Assembly (NCBI GenBank): GCA_009767595.1
Contig: VSDK01021708.1
Coordinates: forward strand, 256,231 to 320,230
DNA: 64,000 nt
Direction of reading: 5' to 3'
Source: Symbiodinium kawagutii
Lineage: Eukaryota; Sar; Dinophyceae; Suessiales; Symbiodiniaceae
Shown here: piece after piece, positions 20,050 to 31,817 of the stretch
Layout of the letters: every line of letters begins with the position of its first letter
Position numbering within the stretch: the stretch's first letter is position 1
Notes under the pieces: generated by a model
What the model saw: only the letters and a program-made list of their open reading frames with translations
Databases searched by the model: none
Told to the model about the DNA's origin: nothing
Made by a program: the position numbers and the translations under genes

Positions 20050-20980
20050 AGCCAACAATTGTGGGGGCAAGAGTCCAACAATATCACTGGTTGGACTCTT
20101 GTTGGGGGTGTGGTGATTCAAACATCAGCTACGATGTGATACGCCCCAGCTATAAGTTGGTAAATATGCTGACTAGGCAGCTACATACTTCTACTGTATG
20201 CGGTAACTGGTAGTTATTCCTGGTGATATCTTAACTCAGTATTTGCACTGGGAGTTACCCCTGGTAGTCATAACTTGTAGCTACCTTCGTTTCTACCATA
20301 ACCAAAAAAGCTGGGCATCTGACGCCCGGCACCGGAAGCAGCGGCGAGATTAGTAGAATCAGCAGGTTGATGTGTCTAAACAAACGTTGGACAATGAACA
20401 TGAGATGGTTATACTGCAAACCAGTTTGGTTCATTGAACACGTGCTGGCTGGTAGACCGCTGCAAAGTGATCCTGGATCACTTTAGGATTCCTTCCTTGA
20501 GAGCACCGTTGCTAATCATGGGCTGTTGGCTGTGAATCAAGACTAACTATTCCATATAACAGCTCGTCATGGTACAGATTTTTTGCTGGTTCTGGTGGTA
20601 TACAAAGGTCCACAGTGGCACGTTCCATTGTACAATAATGGTTAATTACCATACTCACCGTGTACAAATGCCAGCTAATGCATCATTGAAAATACATAAA
20701 ATGATACAATGGTCTATTGACAACATATTGTACTACAATACTCGGTTTCATCCCAGCTGATAATTGTAGCATTCTTGCTTGAATAAGATAGATTCTACCA
20801 ACCATGCAATAGTGTCAAGGCTACAGTTAGAACCAACTACCAGGTGTAGCAACAAGATGGATACCTTCATTGCTGCTAGCTTGCACCGCTGCCAGCTTGC
20901 ACTACTACCAGCTCAGTGAACTGTTTGAGTTCAGCCGACTGGGGGATCATGATTGACCGCTGTGATCATGAGTCACTATC
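20050..20980. other. Stretch without a supported gene
   Basis: Contains a partial inverted repeat (GGTAACTGGTAGTTATTCCT to GAGTTACCCCTGGTAGTCAT, 20202-20270) and Leu-rich but short GC patches at 20440-20510 and 20860-20910; nothing callable. Confidence 0.55.
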
Positions 20981-20986
20981 AATCAT

Positions 20987-21106
20987 GTGGGCGTTTCTCA
21001 AGTCATAGGGGGACCCTCCAAGTTTTGGTTGGTTCATTACTACAAATGCTTGATAAACTGGATGATTTGGGGGTACCCCAAACTGGCTGGTTTCGAAACC
21101 ACCATC
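20987..21106 (+). mobile_element. Inverted-repeat element C
   Basis: GGGCGTTTCTCAAGTCATAG to TTTCGAAACCACCA, with GGATGATTTGGGGGTACCCC inside. Confidence 0.7.
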
Positions 21107-21576
21107 AATCACCAGTCATAAATCAATCCATCAACTCGATAAGCCACCAATGCAATGTCTCACCGCAAGCAATTCACCAATGGTTGTTCACTACAATTCA
21201 CCACGTGGTGATATCCATTGGTGTATATCATTGGTGAATGATAGGATATACTACAATTCAACCAATTGGTTGGCTATGTTTTATCCTATGATGAATATGA
21301 ATCAACCAACACTAACCCAGAATCATTAAGCAGTTGATTGCAAGTAATTCACCATTATTAACTATAATTATTTTATGATTGACCAAAATTGAGTATTACT
21401 AGGGATTGGATTACCAGAGGTGCACTTGTTTACCATAATTCTTCTTTGATGAACCAACATTAACTATCATTAAGATAAATGCATTTCCCACGATTCAACA
21501 TCATAAAGAAATGACAAACAAAAAACAACCACCGCAAAGGATGTGACTAACTCTCCACAATTAACCACTACCATCT

Positions 21577-21779
21577 GTGTGCGTGTTTCTTGATAGCTGG
21601 GGTACCCCAGTTGTCATCCGTTTATCAACCATTTGTCTGTCGTAACAGACCAACCATTATAGTTGGCACACCCCTCATTATTGCGTATGTCTCCCTCAGC
21701 AATAATCATTATGAACTGTTGATAAACCACACAATGCTTGATTGGGGGTCCCGAAACTGGCTTGAGATACCACCATATG
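21577..21779. mobile_element. Degraded C-type composite
   Basis: GTGCGTGTTTCTTGATAGC at the left and GGGGTCCCGAAACTGGCTTG then GAGATACCACCA at the right, with unrelated DNA between. Confidence 0.4.
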
Positions 21780-21892
21780 GTAGTTGTTTAGATTGTTGGT
21801 GGTTCTCCCCTATTCTGAAACACTATAATTTCCTGTAAAACTATTGTAATCCTCTCTAAAAGCAATATATATTCCCGTATGAAACCACCAGA

Positions 21893-21999
21893 TGGGCGTT
21901 TCTCAAAAGAGGGGTAGCCCCCAAATCATCCTTTATGAACCATTTGCAGTACTAAACCAACCATTTTTTAGGCTTTCCTCTATGTTGAGAAACCACCAT
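21893..21999 (-). mobile_element. Inverted-repeat element C, reverse
   Basis: ATGGGCGTTTCTCAAAAGAG to CTCTATGTTGAGAAACCACC. Confidence 0.75.
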
Positions 22000-22014
22000 A
22001 TGATTCACCCACTG

Positions 22015-22131
22015 CAAGCCGTGCTTCTCAGCGAGGCTGGTCTCAAGCAGTCTTCGCTGGCTTAATCCAAGCTGCCGGGGAACTGTTGGCCGTTCCTTGC
22101 TACGGGCTGCCAGGGCTCGTCGAGGTATGGT
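22015..22131 (+). CDS. Short exon-like island, unrecognised
   Basis: Frame: SQAVFAGLIQAAGELLAVPC, then YGLPGLVEVW and TGA. GC-rich patch 16 bp after a C element. Function unknown. Confidence 0.25.
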
Positions 22132-22794
22132 GAAGATGCGTTGAAGATGTGGGTTATGGATAGATTGATGGTTGAAATGGTGAATTGGATGGTCAAATTT
22201 GGTTCATTTGATGGTTTACTTGATGGTAAACGGAGGGTTCGTTAACTCAGAATACTTAATGGATGGTTCAGTTGCTGGTTGATGATGTTCCCAGCGATGG
22301 GTTATTGAACTACGATTGACTGGAGCTTCGGCTCATCAACTCAATGATGGTTCATAGCCACTCGTATCATATAGTAATGCAATATGTTGATGTTGGATAA
22401 TGACGGTTTGCATGTACACACACATATATATATATATGCATGCTAACCCCCCCAAGACCTACACCCAGTTGTTAAAGGCGAACGATTTCAAGTTTTTGCG
22501 CGTATTAGTTGCGGAGGTGTGTTTGCTAAAGTTGACCAAAACTGCGTCCTGCTTGTGTTTTGTGACTCAGCCGTTTCAATTTGTCAACTTTCTCGTGGGT
22601 TTTTGATGATTGCACTTTAGCTTGACTATTCCCAAGTTTTTGACACAACAAAAGTGAAAAAATAGAACTTTTCGGGCACCGTCGTCCCATTGGGATTTGA
22701 CTTGTTTTTGGTCAACTTATTCAACTTCCTGATCCAACAGTGTCCCATTGTGATTTACCATGAAAACGGGAAATTGGTTGACTTTAACGTTTGG

Positions 22795-23610
22795 GTGTAC
22801 CTTTTTCAGTACGGGGTAGTATACAGGTACTTGTAGGTAACATAGAGGTAGTATACAGAGGCAGCAAATGGGTAGTCTTTAAGCAGTATGCAGGTAGTAC
22901 ATAAGTAGCTGATGGGTAAGATATAGGTTGTGTATAGGTACTCCATTGGTGATGTAAATATATATATATAGGTATGACACAGGTACTAGCAAATAGTATT
23001 CAAGCAGTGTAAATGTATTATATTGGTAGTATATAGGTACGATGTAGGTATGGTACTATTTTGATACTATTCAAGCAATGTATAGGTAGTACATAGGTAG
23101 TACACACGTAATACAGAGGCATGGAAGAGATAGTATTCAGGTAGCATATAGCTACTATATATAATTAGGTAGTATACAGGTAGTGTCTAGGTACATATGT
23201 AGTATGCAGGTACTATACAGGTAGCATCAAAATATTCTAATAGACAGACAGTATATGGGTCGTACTTAAGCAGCAATAGAAATAGTACAAACATAGTACT
23301 GTATATAGGTATCACATTGGAATTGGTAGTATATACAGTAAATACTACTAGGCATTAAATAAGTAGTGTGCATGCAGTTGAGGGGTAGCACAAAGGTATT
23401 ACATAGGTACTTTCTAGGTAGTATTCAAGCAGTGCATGGGCAATATATAGGTAGCAGGTTGAAGTATATAAGTAGTATTCAGGCAGTCAAGAGGTAGTCT
23501 ATAGGTAAGATATAGGTACTATGTAGGTGTATAGGTCATGGTTAAGCACATAGGTGCTGCATAGGTATTATTTAGGTAGCATGCAAATAGAGCAAACAAA
23601 CATTAAAAGG
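22795..23610. repeat. Degenerate AGGTAGTA-type minisatellite, about 0.8 kb
   Basis: Loose tandem repeats of roughly 10-12 bp built on ATAGGTAGTA/ACAGGTAGTA cover the stretch, much diverged but continuous, with no gene-like frame. The following 23.62-24.0 kb is AT-rich and contains TTCAATCTT-type short repeats. Confidence 0.8.
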
Positions 23611-23619
23611 GAACAAGGA

Positions 23620-24500
23620 TTCAAGTAGAGAGCTACACGATAAAACTTACAACATCATAGCAAACAATCTTCAATCTAGACCTGGGACCTGGATTGAAGA
23701 AGTTTTTCTGAGAATCTTCAATATTCAATCTTCAATCCGACAATTTTTTCAATTAACTGCAAATAATTGCAATTATTTGCATTTGTTTCTTTCTTCGAAA
23801 GAGATTAAACATGAGAAGAAAAATCATAGAAAATCTTCCTAGGGAAAAATAGCAAACAACACTGTAAATACCAATGTAATTGTAAAAACGGTAGGTCTTG
23901 GGGGGGTGCCATATATACATATTGCTGCTCATTGCTTCATAATTATTTGTATTTAAGTATGTACTGTATGATATGTATGCTTCCTGAACAATCAGCTGAT
24001 ATCAAGTGTCTCAAGCCACTTCTGTCACAGCAGGGACGTTGCTGGGGGCACCGATGACGGATGAGTGCTCACATTAATCGAAATTTTGCACTATCAACTG
24101 ATCTACTGGTAGAGCATTCTCAGAATTCTCAGACACAAAGTTGCCGTACCCAACTGGCGGAGAAAACCTTTGTAAAGGCAAGGGAGACCACAATTTAATG
24201 ACCATTTCATGGGTGGGTTTGTGATTAATGCTGGCCAACTAGTGGACTTTGAACCTCTGAACAAGCAAAGAGCATTGTAATTCCATGAAAAGTAGCCAAT
24301 GATTGTCTATCAGGTAATCATTGTGCTATTCCTCATCAGGATTTAGTATTGGCGATTTTTTGTGCACAACCACACCAAAACATAGCATAGATACCATCTA
24401 GATGTGTATACTAGATTCGAATGTACATATGATTCCTTTTAACTATCAATGGTTCTTAAGCAACCACCTAGGAATTTGAATTAGATTAGTGTCCATACGA
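23620..24500. other. Stretch without a supported gene
   Basis: AT-rich with short TTCAATC and TTGCAATTATTTGC repeats; a slightly GC-richer patch near 24.0-24.1 kb has no convincing frame. Confidence 0.6.
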
Positions 24501-24740
24501 TGGTGTAGCCCAAACTGTTGGTTCTTGTTGCTAACAGTAATGAAAGGTCAATCAACTTCGACCAACATCAACTAATCCACATCAATCCACATCAAATGAC
24601 ATCTGCCCCACATCAACCAACCTGCCCCTCTCCCAGCCCCCCATCACCGTCAGGCTGTGCTCATGCGTGTGGTCTCATCCCAGCACCCCATCAAGCAGGC
24701 AGGAAGGGCAGGAGTTGGTGGTTACAGGAAGGTTGATAAA

Positions 24741-24855
24741 TGGCTATGGGTCAATATTAACCCTCCAATATTAGGAGATAATAACCAACCATAGTAATGG
24801 GAAAACAATGGTTAATGATGAGGAACCAGGGGTACAGGGTTTTGATCCACTGCCA
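24741..24855 (+). mobile_element. Inverted-repeat element B, near consensus
   Basis: TGGCTATGGGTCAATATTAA to GGTTTTGATCCACTGCCA. Confidence 0.85.
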
Positions 24856-25346
24856 CATGGTTGGTTGAGGCCAATAACCATGGTTAATGATAGTCAATGA
24901 ACGTTAATTGCCGTGAATGAATGTTCATCGTGGTTAATGAATGTTGGTGATGGCTACTGAGATACCGCCACATTATCCAATATCAGTCATTTATAGTAGT
25001 AAACTCACCATTAGTTGGGGGTCATCTATTGTCATAAACGACCTCATGTGCAAACTGTTTTTTTGATGATTTGGGAATACTCCCTATGGCTTGAGAAACC
25101 CCTATATTGGTCTTATTGTTGGTTATTATTTTGTATCATTACCTACTATTATCCCCCCAAAAAAAGTTTGCTTTACATGTCGTGAGTTCCCCACCAGCCA
25201 GCAGGCCCAAGATGAAAAGAATGGAAACGCTTGCTGCTTGGCCGCGCCGAAACTTGGGTCATGGGACCATCCTTGGGCTCCGATGGCTGCAACATCCGAA
25301 TGGTCGACTAATCATGGTTAGATACCACTGGAATCAATTGGATTAT

Positions 25347-25452
25347 TTGGTTGGTGGTTTCAAACATTTTGCTTATTTTCCCTAATAATCATTTACAATT
25401 GATTGGTTGACTGTTGACTGATATTTTCACGGGGTTTGAAATCACCAACCAG
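25347..25452 (+). mobile_element. Inverted-repeat element A
   Basis: TTTGGTTGGTGGTTTCAAAC to TTTGAAATCACCAACCAG; internal GACTGTTGACTGATATTTTC duplication. Confidence 0.8.
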
Positions 25453-25612
25453 TGATATACTTGGTTTTCAGTCAATCCCTCCCTCCAATTATTTTCCCCG
25501 CTTCCCGAAGAGTTTGGGGGCCAATTTTCAGGAATTGAGTTTCCCTGATGATTGTCATGCATGATATCAAACTGTGGATCACTCCATCAATATGTTAATT
25601 CATAATCTCCAT

Positions 25613-25719
25613 CTGGCTGGTGGTTTCAAAAATTTTTCATTTTCCTTAGTAATTATTAGCAATTGGTTGGTTGACAAATATTTTTCATGACGGGGCGGTT
25701 CAACCACCTACCAACCAGG
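25613..25719 (+). mobile_element. Inverted-repeat element A, GACGGGG variant
   Basis: CTGGCTGGTGGTTTCAAAAA to GGCGGTTCAACCACCTACCA. Carries the CATGACGGGGnGGTTCAACC variant also found at 44333 and 46488. Confidence 0.8.
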
Positions 25720-25747
25720 TATTTTATAGACTCCAAGCTCTCACATA

Positions 25748-25894
25748 TGGCTGTGGGTCAAAGCCCCGTATCCCTGGTTCCCCTATCATTAACCATTGTT
25801 TTCCCTATAAAATGGTTGCTTATTAATAAGGTTTCCCTATAAATAAGTTATTATCCCCCATTGGTTGGTTGGTTAAAGCCTTGACCCATAGCCA
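25748..25894 (-). mobile_element. Inverted-repeat element B, reverse, with internal duplication
   Basis: TGGCTGTGGGTCAAAGCCCC to GCCTTGACCCATAGCCA; TTTCCCTATAAA occurs twice, lengthening the copy to 147 bp. Confidence 0.8.
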
Positions 25895-25895
25895 T

Positions 25896-26102
25896 ATCAA
25901 CCTCTTCATTGGATCCGTCCCATTCGCTGTGCCTACCGTGGCTGTGAGACCGGTGCTTAGGCTGGCGACTCTGGAGATTCTTGGTCTCCAGGCCCTACGA
26001 CATTGCGTGGTTCATCTTCTTTTGGGCATCTTGGCGTGGCGACTGCAGAGGGCGCTGGGTTCCCGGGTCACAAGCAGAGACTCCAAGAAGCGGAAAGAAT
26101 AA
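25896..26102 (+). CDS. Terminal-exon-like segment next to a B element, unrecognised
   Basis: Begins at the end of a B repeat. Frame: INLFIGSVPFAVPTVAVRPV, then ILGLQALRHCVVHLLLGILA (amphipathic or membrane-like), ending with a basic tail SRDSKKRKE and TAA. A second plus frame is open and Gly/Ser-rich. Basic C-terminus and codon use favour the first. Product unknown. Confidence 0.33.
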   Translation: MNLFIGSVPFAVPTVAVRPVLRLATLEILGLQALRHCVVHLLLGILAWRLQRALGSRVTSRDSKKRKE

Positions 26103-26848
26103 GGAGCAGTGGCCACGGTGAGTGAAAATTCCTGGGCTTATGAATTACAATTCTCAGTTATTAACCATGATTGCCGACGCCGAGCATTACAATAACCACC
26201 TCGAACCATGAGCCATCAACCATCACGATGTTTTGTGTGCTGGTCCACATCCACCTTCCCTTTGGAAGTCTCCAGCATAGTCAACACGAGTTCTCGTGAA
26301 ACAAATCCATGGCTCAGATGCGGATGCTGGAGATCAACACGACTGGTAGATCACGCTTGACAACCAACTGGTATAGTTCATTCCCCCAACAATCATGGTT
26401 CATCACATATAAGAACAATGATGGTTGATGCCGCACAATTTCTTGTTCTAAGAATTTTCCTGGTTCCTGGATGCTTTCCACGATTGGAAGCATCGCGACC
26501 ACGTATGTGCCACGTGTTTGAAGGGTTTGCTGAGCATTCTACAATGTCCAGACTGTCCCAGCTACTAGTTTCAATGGAGTATTAAAGACGAAAACAGTCG
26601 TGATTTTTAATGATGGATAATGATGGATAATGATCATACGTAAAGATAGACGTAGAAGACTTGAATATGTGAAATAAACATGCAAGCGCACACATGCACA
26701 TACACGTGTGTAAGATTTTATAAGCATATGTACGTAGATACACGTAAGAGTATCCTTAGATGCATACGTTGGTTAAGCTACCTGTTTGGTAAGAGGTCTT
26801 CGCTACGCTTGATTGTCACGCAAATTTGATATGCAGTAAGCAAATAGC

Positions 26849-27018
26849 CTACTCCCACACATGTTTATCCAACGTAGGTTTGTCGGGCAGCACCCCTAGC
26901 TCATGCCCTGCAGGGTTGGAGTAGCTGCCCGCCCGTCCGCCGAGTGTTACACCCGGAGATTGAACCCGGGTCCGGCGATCGAGGGATAGCGCCTTAGACA
27001 CTAGAACATACCGGCCTT
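26849..27018 (-). mobile_element. tRNA-derived SINE-like sequence
   Basis: On the minus strand GGCCGGTATGTTCTAGTG leads into an A-box-like TAGTGTCTAAGG (27003-26992), then a T-arm: stem CCGGG/TCCGG enclosing TTCAATC, giving a B-box-like GGTTCAATCTC (26966-26956). The acceptor and anticodon stems do not pair, so it is not a functional tRNA. A GC-rich body with a CGGGCAGC/GCTGCCCG hairpin follows down to about 26849. This is the layout of a tRNA-derived SINE; no A-rich tail or target duplication was found. Confidence 0.5.
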
Positions 27019-27132
27019 CATTTTTACCTTTTGACCCAGCGTTGTGATGTGAGTAAGACATCAGACAGATGAACCACGGGAGTAGTGGAACATTTCAACT
27101 TCGGGCATGTTTATTTAGGGGGAAATCATTGA

Positions 27133-27402
27133 CATGGCACCCAACTCCATCAACTTTGCCATCATCGTGGTCTCGTGTTGGAGTTTGAGGCATGCATCAA
27201 TGGCGGCTTGATGTGCCTCGTCTTTAAAGCAGACAGCCACATGTTCTCAGACTATGTCCCAAGAACTGAATGGCAGAAACGGTACACCCCTGAAACCCAA
27301 CAAGGGCCCAAACTTGCTGATGAGCAGATGGGCAGCGCGTTCAAAATTGATTTTCAGATGAATGCCCCTGTTCGCAATTGGGAGAACACCGAGCTGATCT
27401 GA
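27133..27402 (+). CDS. Open segment, 89 codons, unrecognised
   Basis: After TGA the frame remains open to TGA at 27402: a His/Leu-rich start, then EACINGGLMCLVFKADSHMF and YTPETQQGPKLADEQMGSAF. The composition is hydrophilic and protein-like, with no ATG at the front, so an internal or terminal exon. It lies about 120 bp beyond the SINE-like sequence. No family recognised. Confidence 0.33.
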   Translation, partial: HGTQLHQLCHHRGLVLEFEACINGGLMCLVFKADSHMFSDYVPRTEWQKRYTPETQQGPKLADEQMGSAFKIDFQMNAPVRNWENTELI

Positions 27403-27409
27403 AAACCCG

Positions 27410-28720
27410 GGGTTTATCTAGTAGTGCGTACCCTATACTATGCTCCGAAACCCCAACAGTTTCTGTCATGAATGGGGGATGAATGGGTTGATCCAAGATC
27501 AATCATCCTTCCACTTACCTCATCATCAAGTGATTTGATGCATGGTGAATAGTGGATCCAGGGTCCCTGAAACACTTATCTCTATGCTAGGTCGCCACCC
27601 TGCGATCCCCCAAGCTGTGTCAGACATGATCCAACCCGAAGCTTCCGTTGATGCCTGAGGGCTGGGATCAATGGCATTGACATACCATCCGCAATGGTTG
27701 GTTATTGCTATAATGTAGTTAACTATAGTTATGATAATGATTATCATTACCTATAGTTATGATGATGATTATCATTAACTGTAGTTATGAGAATGATAAT
27801 TGTTACATTACACGTCAACGAGGTGTTGTGATTCTTACATGGAAGAAGCGTTGAACATGGAACTTCAACGTTGGGGCTTCAAGACGCTTACTGGTCTTGG
27901 TCGATGGTTTTCATTGTTCATTGAATGTGAACATTTCATTGATCGTTACTCTTTATCGGGGTGAAAGATTTGTTCATGATGACTTTTTAGTTTGTGTTGA
28001 ATGATGATTACTTTTTTACATGATGAAGATTAAACATTGTCGTTGACGCACTGTATTTTTTGTGTAGATATGTATTTATAGATATATATTTATATATATA
28101 TATATACTTGTATTGTTGGAATGATGATTGATGATGGTCCATTTAGTCAACGATGAATTATATGATCATACAGCATACAGTATTACAGTATTTTTTAGTG
28201 GTCAAGTTCAATTATTATGATTGATCTTTTCTGTTTGCTGTGAACATTCTATTGACAACAACAATTCATCATGGTGAATCTTTTTTCATGATGGTGAATG
28301 ATGGACACTGGTAAATGATGGTTTGCATGTTGTAGTTATTGCTTGTAACAAATGAAGATGCATTTGTTTTTGGGTTGATGATTTTTGTGGCCCGGATTTT
28401 GCACATTTTATTGATAATCATGATTATTAATGTTTTCATGTACAGTCTTGGCAATCATTCATGTTTTTTCAAAACTGCTGGCCATCATCATTGATCATAC
28501 ATGAATTGCCAGAAGTAACAAATTACCGTCGTAACAGTTGATAGTTCGCAAGTTGATACTGTCATAGAATGACAGTTGGTCATTTCCAATTTAATTTCCC
28601 ATCGTCAGAAAATTCACAGCAGTCATAAAATTGACAATCCTCATTGTTCAATCATCAGCAGTTGGTATCTTTTTGTCATCGACTGACAGTCATTGTTAAG
28701 TGATAATTAACAATCACCTG
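27410..28720. other. Stretch without a supported gene
   Basis: AT-rich, with a repeated TATAGTTATGATAATGATTATCATTA block (27717-27800) that can form hairpins and an AT microsatellite at 28070-28105. Confidence 0.6.
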
Positions 28721-28727
28721 TTGGTAA

Positions 28728-28832
28728 ATGGGCGTTCTTCAAAATAGGGGACCCTCGAAATCATCTATTATTTACCATTCGTAAGTAGTAAACCAACCAT
28801 TTTTAGGCGTTACTCTATGGCCTTGAGAAAAC
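28728..28832 (-). mobile_element. Inverted-repeat element C, reverse
   Basis: TGGGCGTTCTTCAAAATAGG to CTCTATGGCCTTGAGAAAAC. Confidence 0.7.
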
Positions 28833-29031
28833 ACCATTTTGTTTACACAATAAACTCGTGAAAAAATGATGATTAATTCATCAACAACTGTTGATTTCAC
28901 AATCGTAAACTGATGATCATTAATGATGGTTAATAACGATGGTTAAACTGATGATCATTAACCATCATTTAGTGAACAATTTTCATTAATGATTGGCAAA
29001 TTTCTTTTTGTTTCAACCAAACTTGTGTCAG

Positions 29032-29160
29032 GACTGACCTGAGCTCCGCGTCGGCTCTGAGGATACCATGGCTTCCGAGCATCATCGTGGCGCAGGTGCT
29101 GATGCCCTGCAACTACGTGCCATGGTTGCGAGGATGGATGCTTTGTGGGTGGGAAGTGGG
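29032..29160 (+). CDS. Exon-like segment with polypyrimidine acceptor, unrecognised
   Basis: TTTCTTTTTGTTTCAACC followed by GTGTCAG (ending 29031) is a good acceptor. The best frame reads TDLSSASALRIPWLPSIIVA, then a Trp-rich stretch; a second frame (GADALQLRAMVARMDALWVG) is also plausible. Function unknown. Confidence 0.35.
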
Positions 29161-29753
29161 TGATCCACAGCTGGTATATGGGTGGTAAATGGGTGGTGAA
29201 TGGGTGGTTTGTGGGTGGTTAATTAATGTTTAATTAATTATGATCCATGATGCTTCATGAGGGTCAATGTTGTGGGATCCTTTGGGTATATCATATTTTT
29301 CCTTTGGTGGATCATGGGATCATCAGGGTCCCACAGTCAGCATGGCACGCACCTCGACCTGACCTGACAAAGTCATGGCAGCTCATAAACATGCCCATCT
29401 ATGGTTGCGGTTAGCCATTGATTAAAGGATTGCTGTTGATTCTGGATGAAGATTTACCAGCACACACCAATAGATTAGACAAGAACAATGCAGGACACAA
29501 TACCATGCTGTTCATGTTTTTCCGATTCCAAAGTTGTATGATGGTTGATAGAATTCAATGATGATGGTGGAAACAGCAATTGCTAAGGATATGCCAGGCT
29601 ACGCCAAGATGGCGTTTGCCTTTCAGATAGTTGTACTTGGCTCGCAAGGGCGTGATACCTTGCTATGGTAGATACCGTATCCAAAGTCATGGACACGCAC
29701 CAGATCCATGGGGTGATGCGAAGGATCGAGCTTGTCAAACAATGGTCAATTAA

Positions 29754-29790
29754 TGGCTATGGGATGCTATGGGGTTTTGACCCACTGCCA
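29754..29790 (+). mobile_element. B element reduced to its two ends
   Basis: TGGCTATGGGATGCTATGGG joined to GTTTTGACCCACTGCCA, only 37 bp. Confidence 0.7.
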
Positions 29791-29964
29791 TATAATATGA
29801 AGACAATGTGATGTACTGATTTATAGCCGTTTGGCATGTAGATGCCACTGAAGATGACACCTCTATCCTTGTTTCCTGTGCCAGCAAACTTCCCAAAATA
29901 TTTGATTACCAATAGGAAGCCTTAGATCATCTTAAATCATAAATTACTAGCTACCATTAATTAG

Positions 29965-30036
29965 CCATAATTACCCATAACTACCCATCACAACTACCCA
30001 TCATAACTACCCATCATAACTACCCATAGCTACCCC
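29965..30036. repeat. 14-bp tandem repeat (AACTACCCATCATA)
   Basis: About five units of AACTACCCATCATA with small changes. Confidence 0.85.
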
Positions 30037-30237
30037 GAAGATTTTTCGTTGCCAAAAGCCACGCCCTCAGCCGTTCCGAATCTCACAGCGGATGGATTGC
30101 TCGCATCGCTCAGGTGATGCTCTCGAAGAACGCGATGGCTTCTTGGACGTTGATTCGCCACCATCGGAGCAGTGAGATCGAGCTAGAGACATATGATGGC
30201 ATACCGTATGTGTAGATCAATCTATATGTCACATATT

Positions 30238-30345
30238 CAACTCTCTCTCTATATATATATATATGACTAGATATGTTTTTAAGTATACAGTTGTATGTGA
30301 ATATATATATATATATATATTTATTTATATATATATATATATGTA
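30238..30345. repeat. CT and AT microsatellites
   Basis: (CT)n then two (AT)n runs. Confidence 0.9.
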
Positions 30346-30522
30346 CATGTGTGTTTTTAGTTATGTAATTGTATATCGATTGCATCACATTCACAATTCC
30401 AATGAACTCCAATGATTTTCGACCCATGATATTCAGTTGCCTGGAGCTGATTGTGTAAGCTTTTTTAGGGCCTGGGAAAGAACTAGGATCACTGGGAAGA
30501 GATCACAAGCATCACCAGTTGC

Positions 30523-30747
30523 ATGGAGGTTCATTGCAATCCGGCAAAAATACCTTGTGGAGAACTGAACCGAAATGATTGGTTGAAGAGCATATTCTTT
30601 CGACTGATCCGTGATTCAGGGCCAGCCTATATTGTTGTCATTCGTGAAGCAGCCAGCCGACCGTTTGGGTATAGCCAGCATGTGTCACTTTCGCAAGATT
30701 ATGGTCAGCTGTTGGGTAGAGGTGTTGAGCTTTTCAAAAAATGGTGA
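30523..30747 (+). CDS. Open frame, 74 codons, unrecognised
   Basis: From an ATG in average context: NDWLKSIFFRLIRDSGPAYI, then REAASRPFGYSQHVSLSQDY and FKKW. Protein-like composition, but the minus strand over 30685-30876 is also open. No family recognised. Confidence 0.25.
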   Translation: MEVHCNPAKIPCGELNRNDWLKSIFFRLIRDSGPAYIVVIREAASRPFGYSQHVSLSQDYGQLLGRGVELFKKW

Positions 30748-31391
30748 AAGGCTTGGTTGAGAGGGGAAGTTCCCCACTGGAACCTCAGCTACTCCCTGGA
30801 TCAAGTGATCAGCAGGTTGGACCGTGAGGTTCTTGTCCTCCGCTGGGTACCCAAAACCATACAAGGAAGATGTCATCCCAAATATGGGACCATGTTATAG
30901 CCCCTAGAAAGAACAGAACCTTGGGTGCCAATGGTGGTTCCACAGTGGCCAACACTGGTCATGCTCTTTTGGGTGAATCTTGTGGATGGGTGAATTACCT
31001 TGGCTTGCTGGCAACTGGCAATGTCTTAATTAGATATACCTGTAAATGTATTTATGCGTTGGCTTATGATGGCACACATGGCTTATACATACTTATATAT
31101 ATATATATATCATACATATGTGTATCAGTCTAGGGATTATGTACAAGTGGTTTGTGGCTGTTCACTTTTGGTCGTCGCAAAGCCTCAAATGGATAATTCA
31201 TGAACCATGACGCATATTTTTTCATGGTAGATTTTGTACCAAGAAGGAAGCGGCTTCCACAGCAGTAGCAAAAGTTGTTTAATTGATAATTAGTGCGTGG
31301 TTCCAAATTACTCGTTGGTTGTTACAATTACAAACTAATGGGTGGTTCCAAATACTGTAACTCGTTGGTTGCTAATCAATAGCAATCAATC

Positions 31392-31679
31392 TTACTGTTT
31401 TACAGATTTCACACGTAGAAGTATAAGCCAGATCTGGTTGCAATGATACTGAAGTGTGTTTTTTTTGGGATCGTTTGCTGAAATGTTGATGAAAAACCAG
31501 CCATTCAATCCATAGTTCGATCTACCAAAACTGGTGGTAAGCGTAGTGAACGAACCTAAGCTAATCAACCGATTGGGACATCCGTCAGCAGTGCCGTGCA
31601 TGTCTTTCAGTTGCTTGTAACGATGACTGTTCGTCATTGGAGTCTTTGGCCTGTCCAAAGATGGGAAGAATAGGGGCAT
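31392..31679 (-). CDS. Minus-strand open frame, unrecognised
   Basis: 95 codons from a GTG/ATG-type start near 31679. The first two thirds (RPKTPMTNSHRYKQLKDMHG, then GCPNRLISLGSFTTL) look like protein; the last third is AT-rich and probably beyond the exon end. No family recognised. Confidence 0.28.
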   Translation of the reverse strand: MPLFFPSLDRPKTPMTNSHRYKQLKDMHGTADGCPNRLISLGSFTTLTTSFGRSNYGLNGWFFINISANDPKKNTLQYHCNQIWLILLRVKSVKQ

Positions 31680-31740
31680 GGAAGGTTTTTGTGACTCATT
31701 GGTTTTCCAAAGGATGGAGTCAGTCAGGTTTTTGTCACCT

Positions 31741-31817
31741 CAGCTGAATGATTCAACACACTCGGAGCCAGCTGCTGTCACAGCTGAATGATTCAACACA
31801 CTGGGAGCCAGCTGCTT
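31741..31817. repeat. 40-bp tandem duplication
   Basis: CAGCTGAATGATTCAACACA begins at 31741 and 31781; the two units differ at one visible base (CTCGG/CTGGG). Confidence 0.9.

Noticed and set aside
22795-23610. CRISPR-like array
   Set aside because: Units are short, diverged and directly adjacent, with no spacers of constant length, in a eukaryotic context.
26849-27018. Functional tRNA gene
   Set aside because: Only the T-arm and A/B-box-like stretches are recognisable; acceptor and anticodon stems do not pair.
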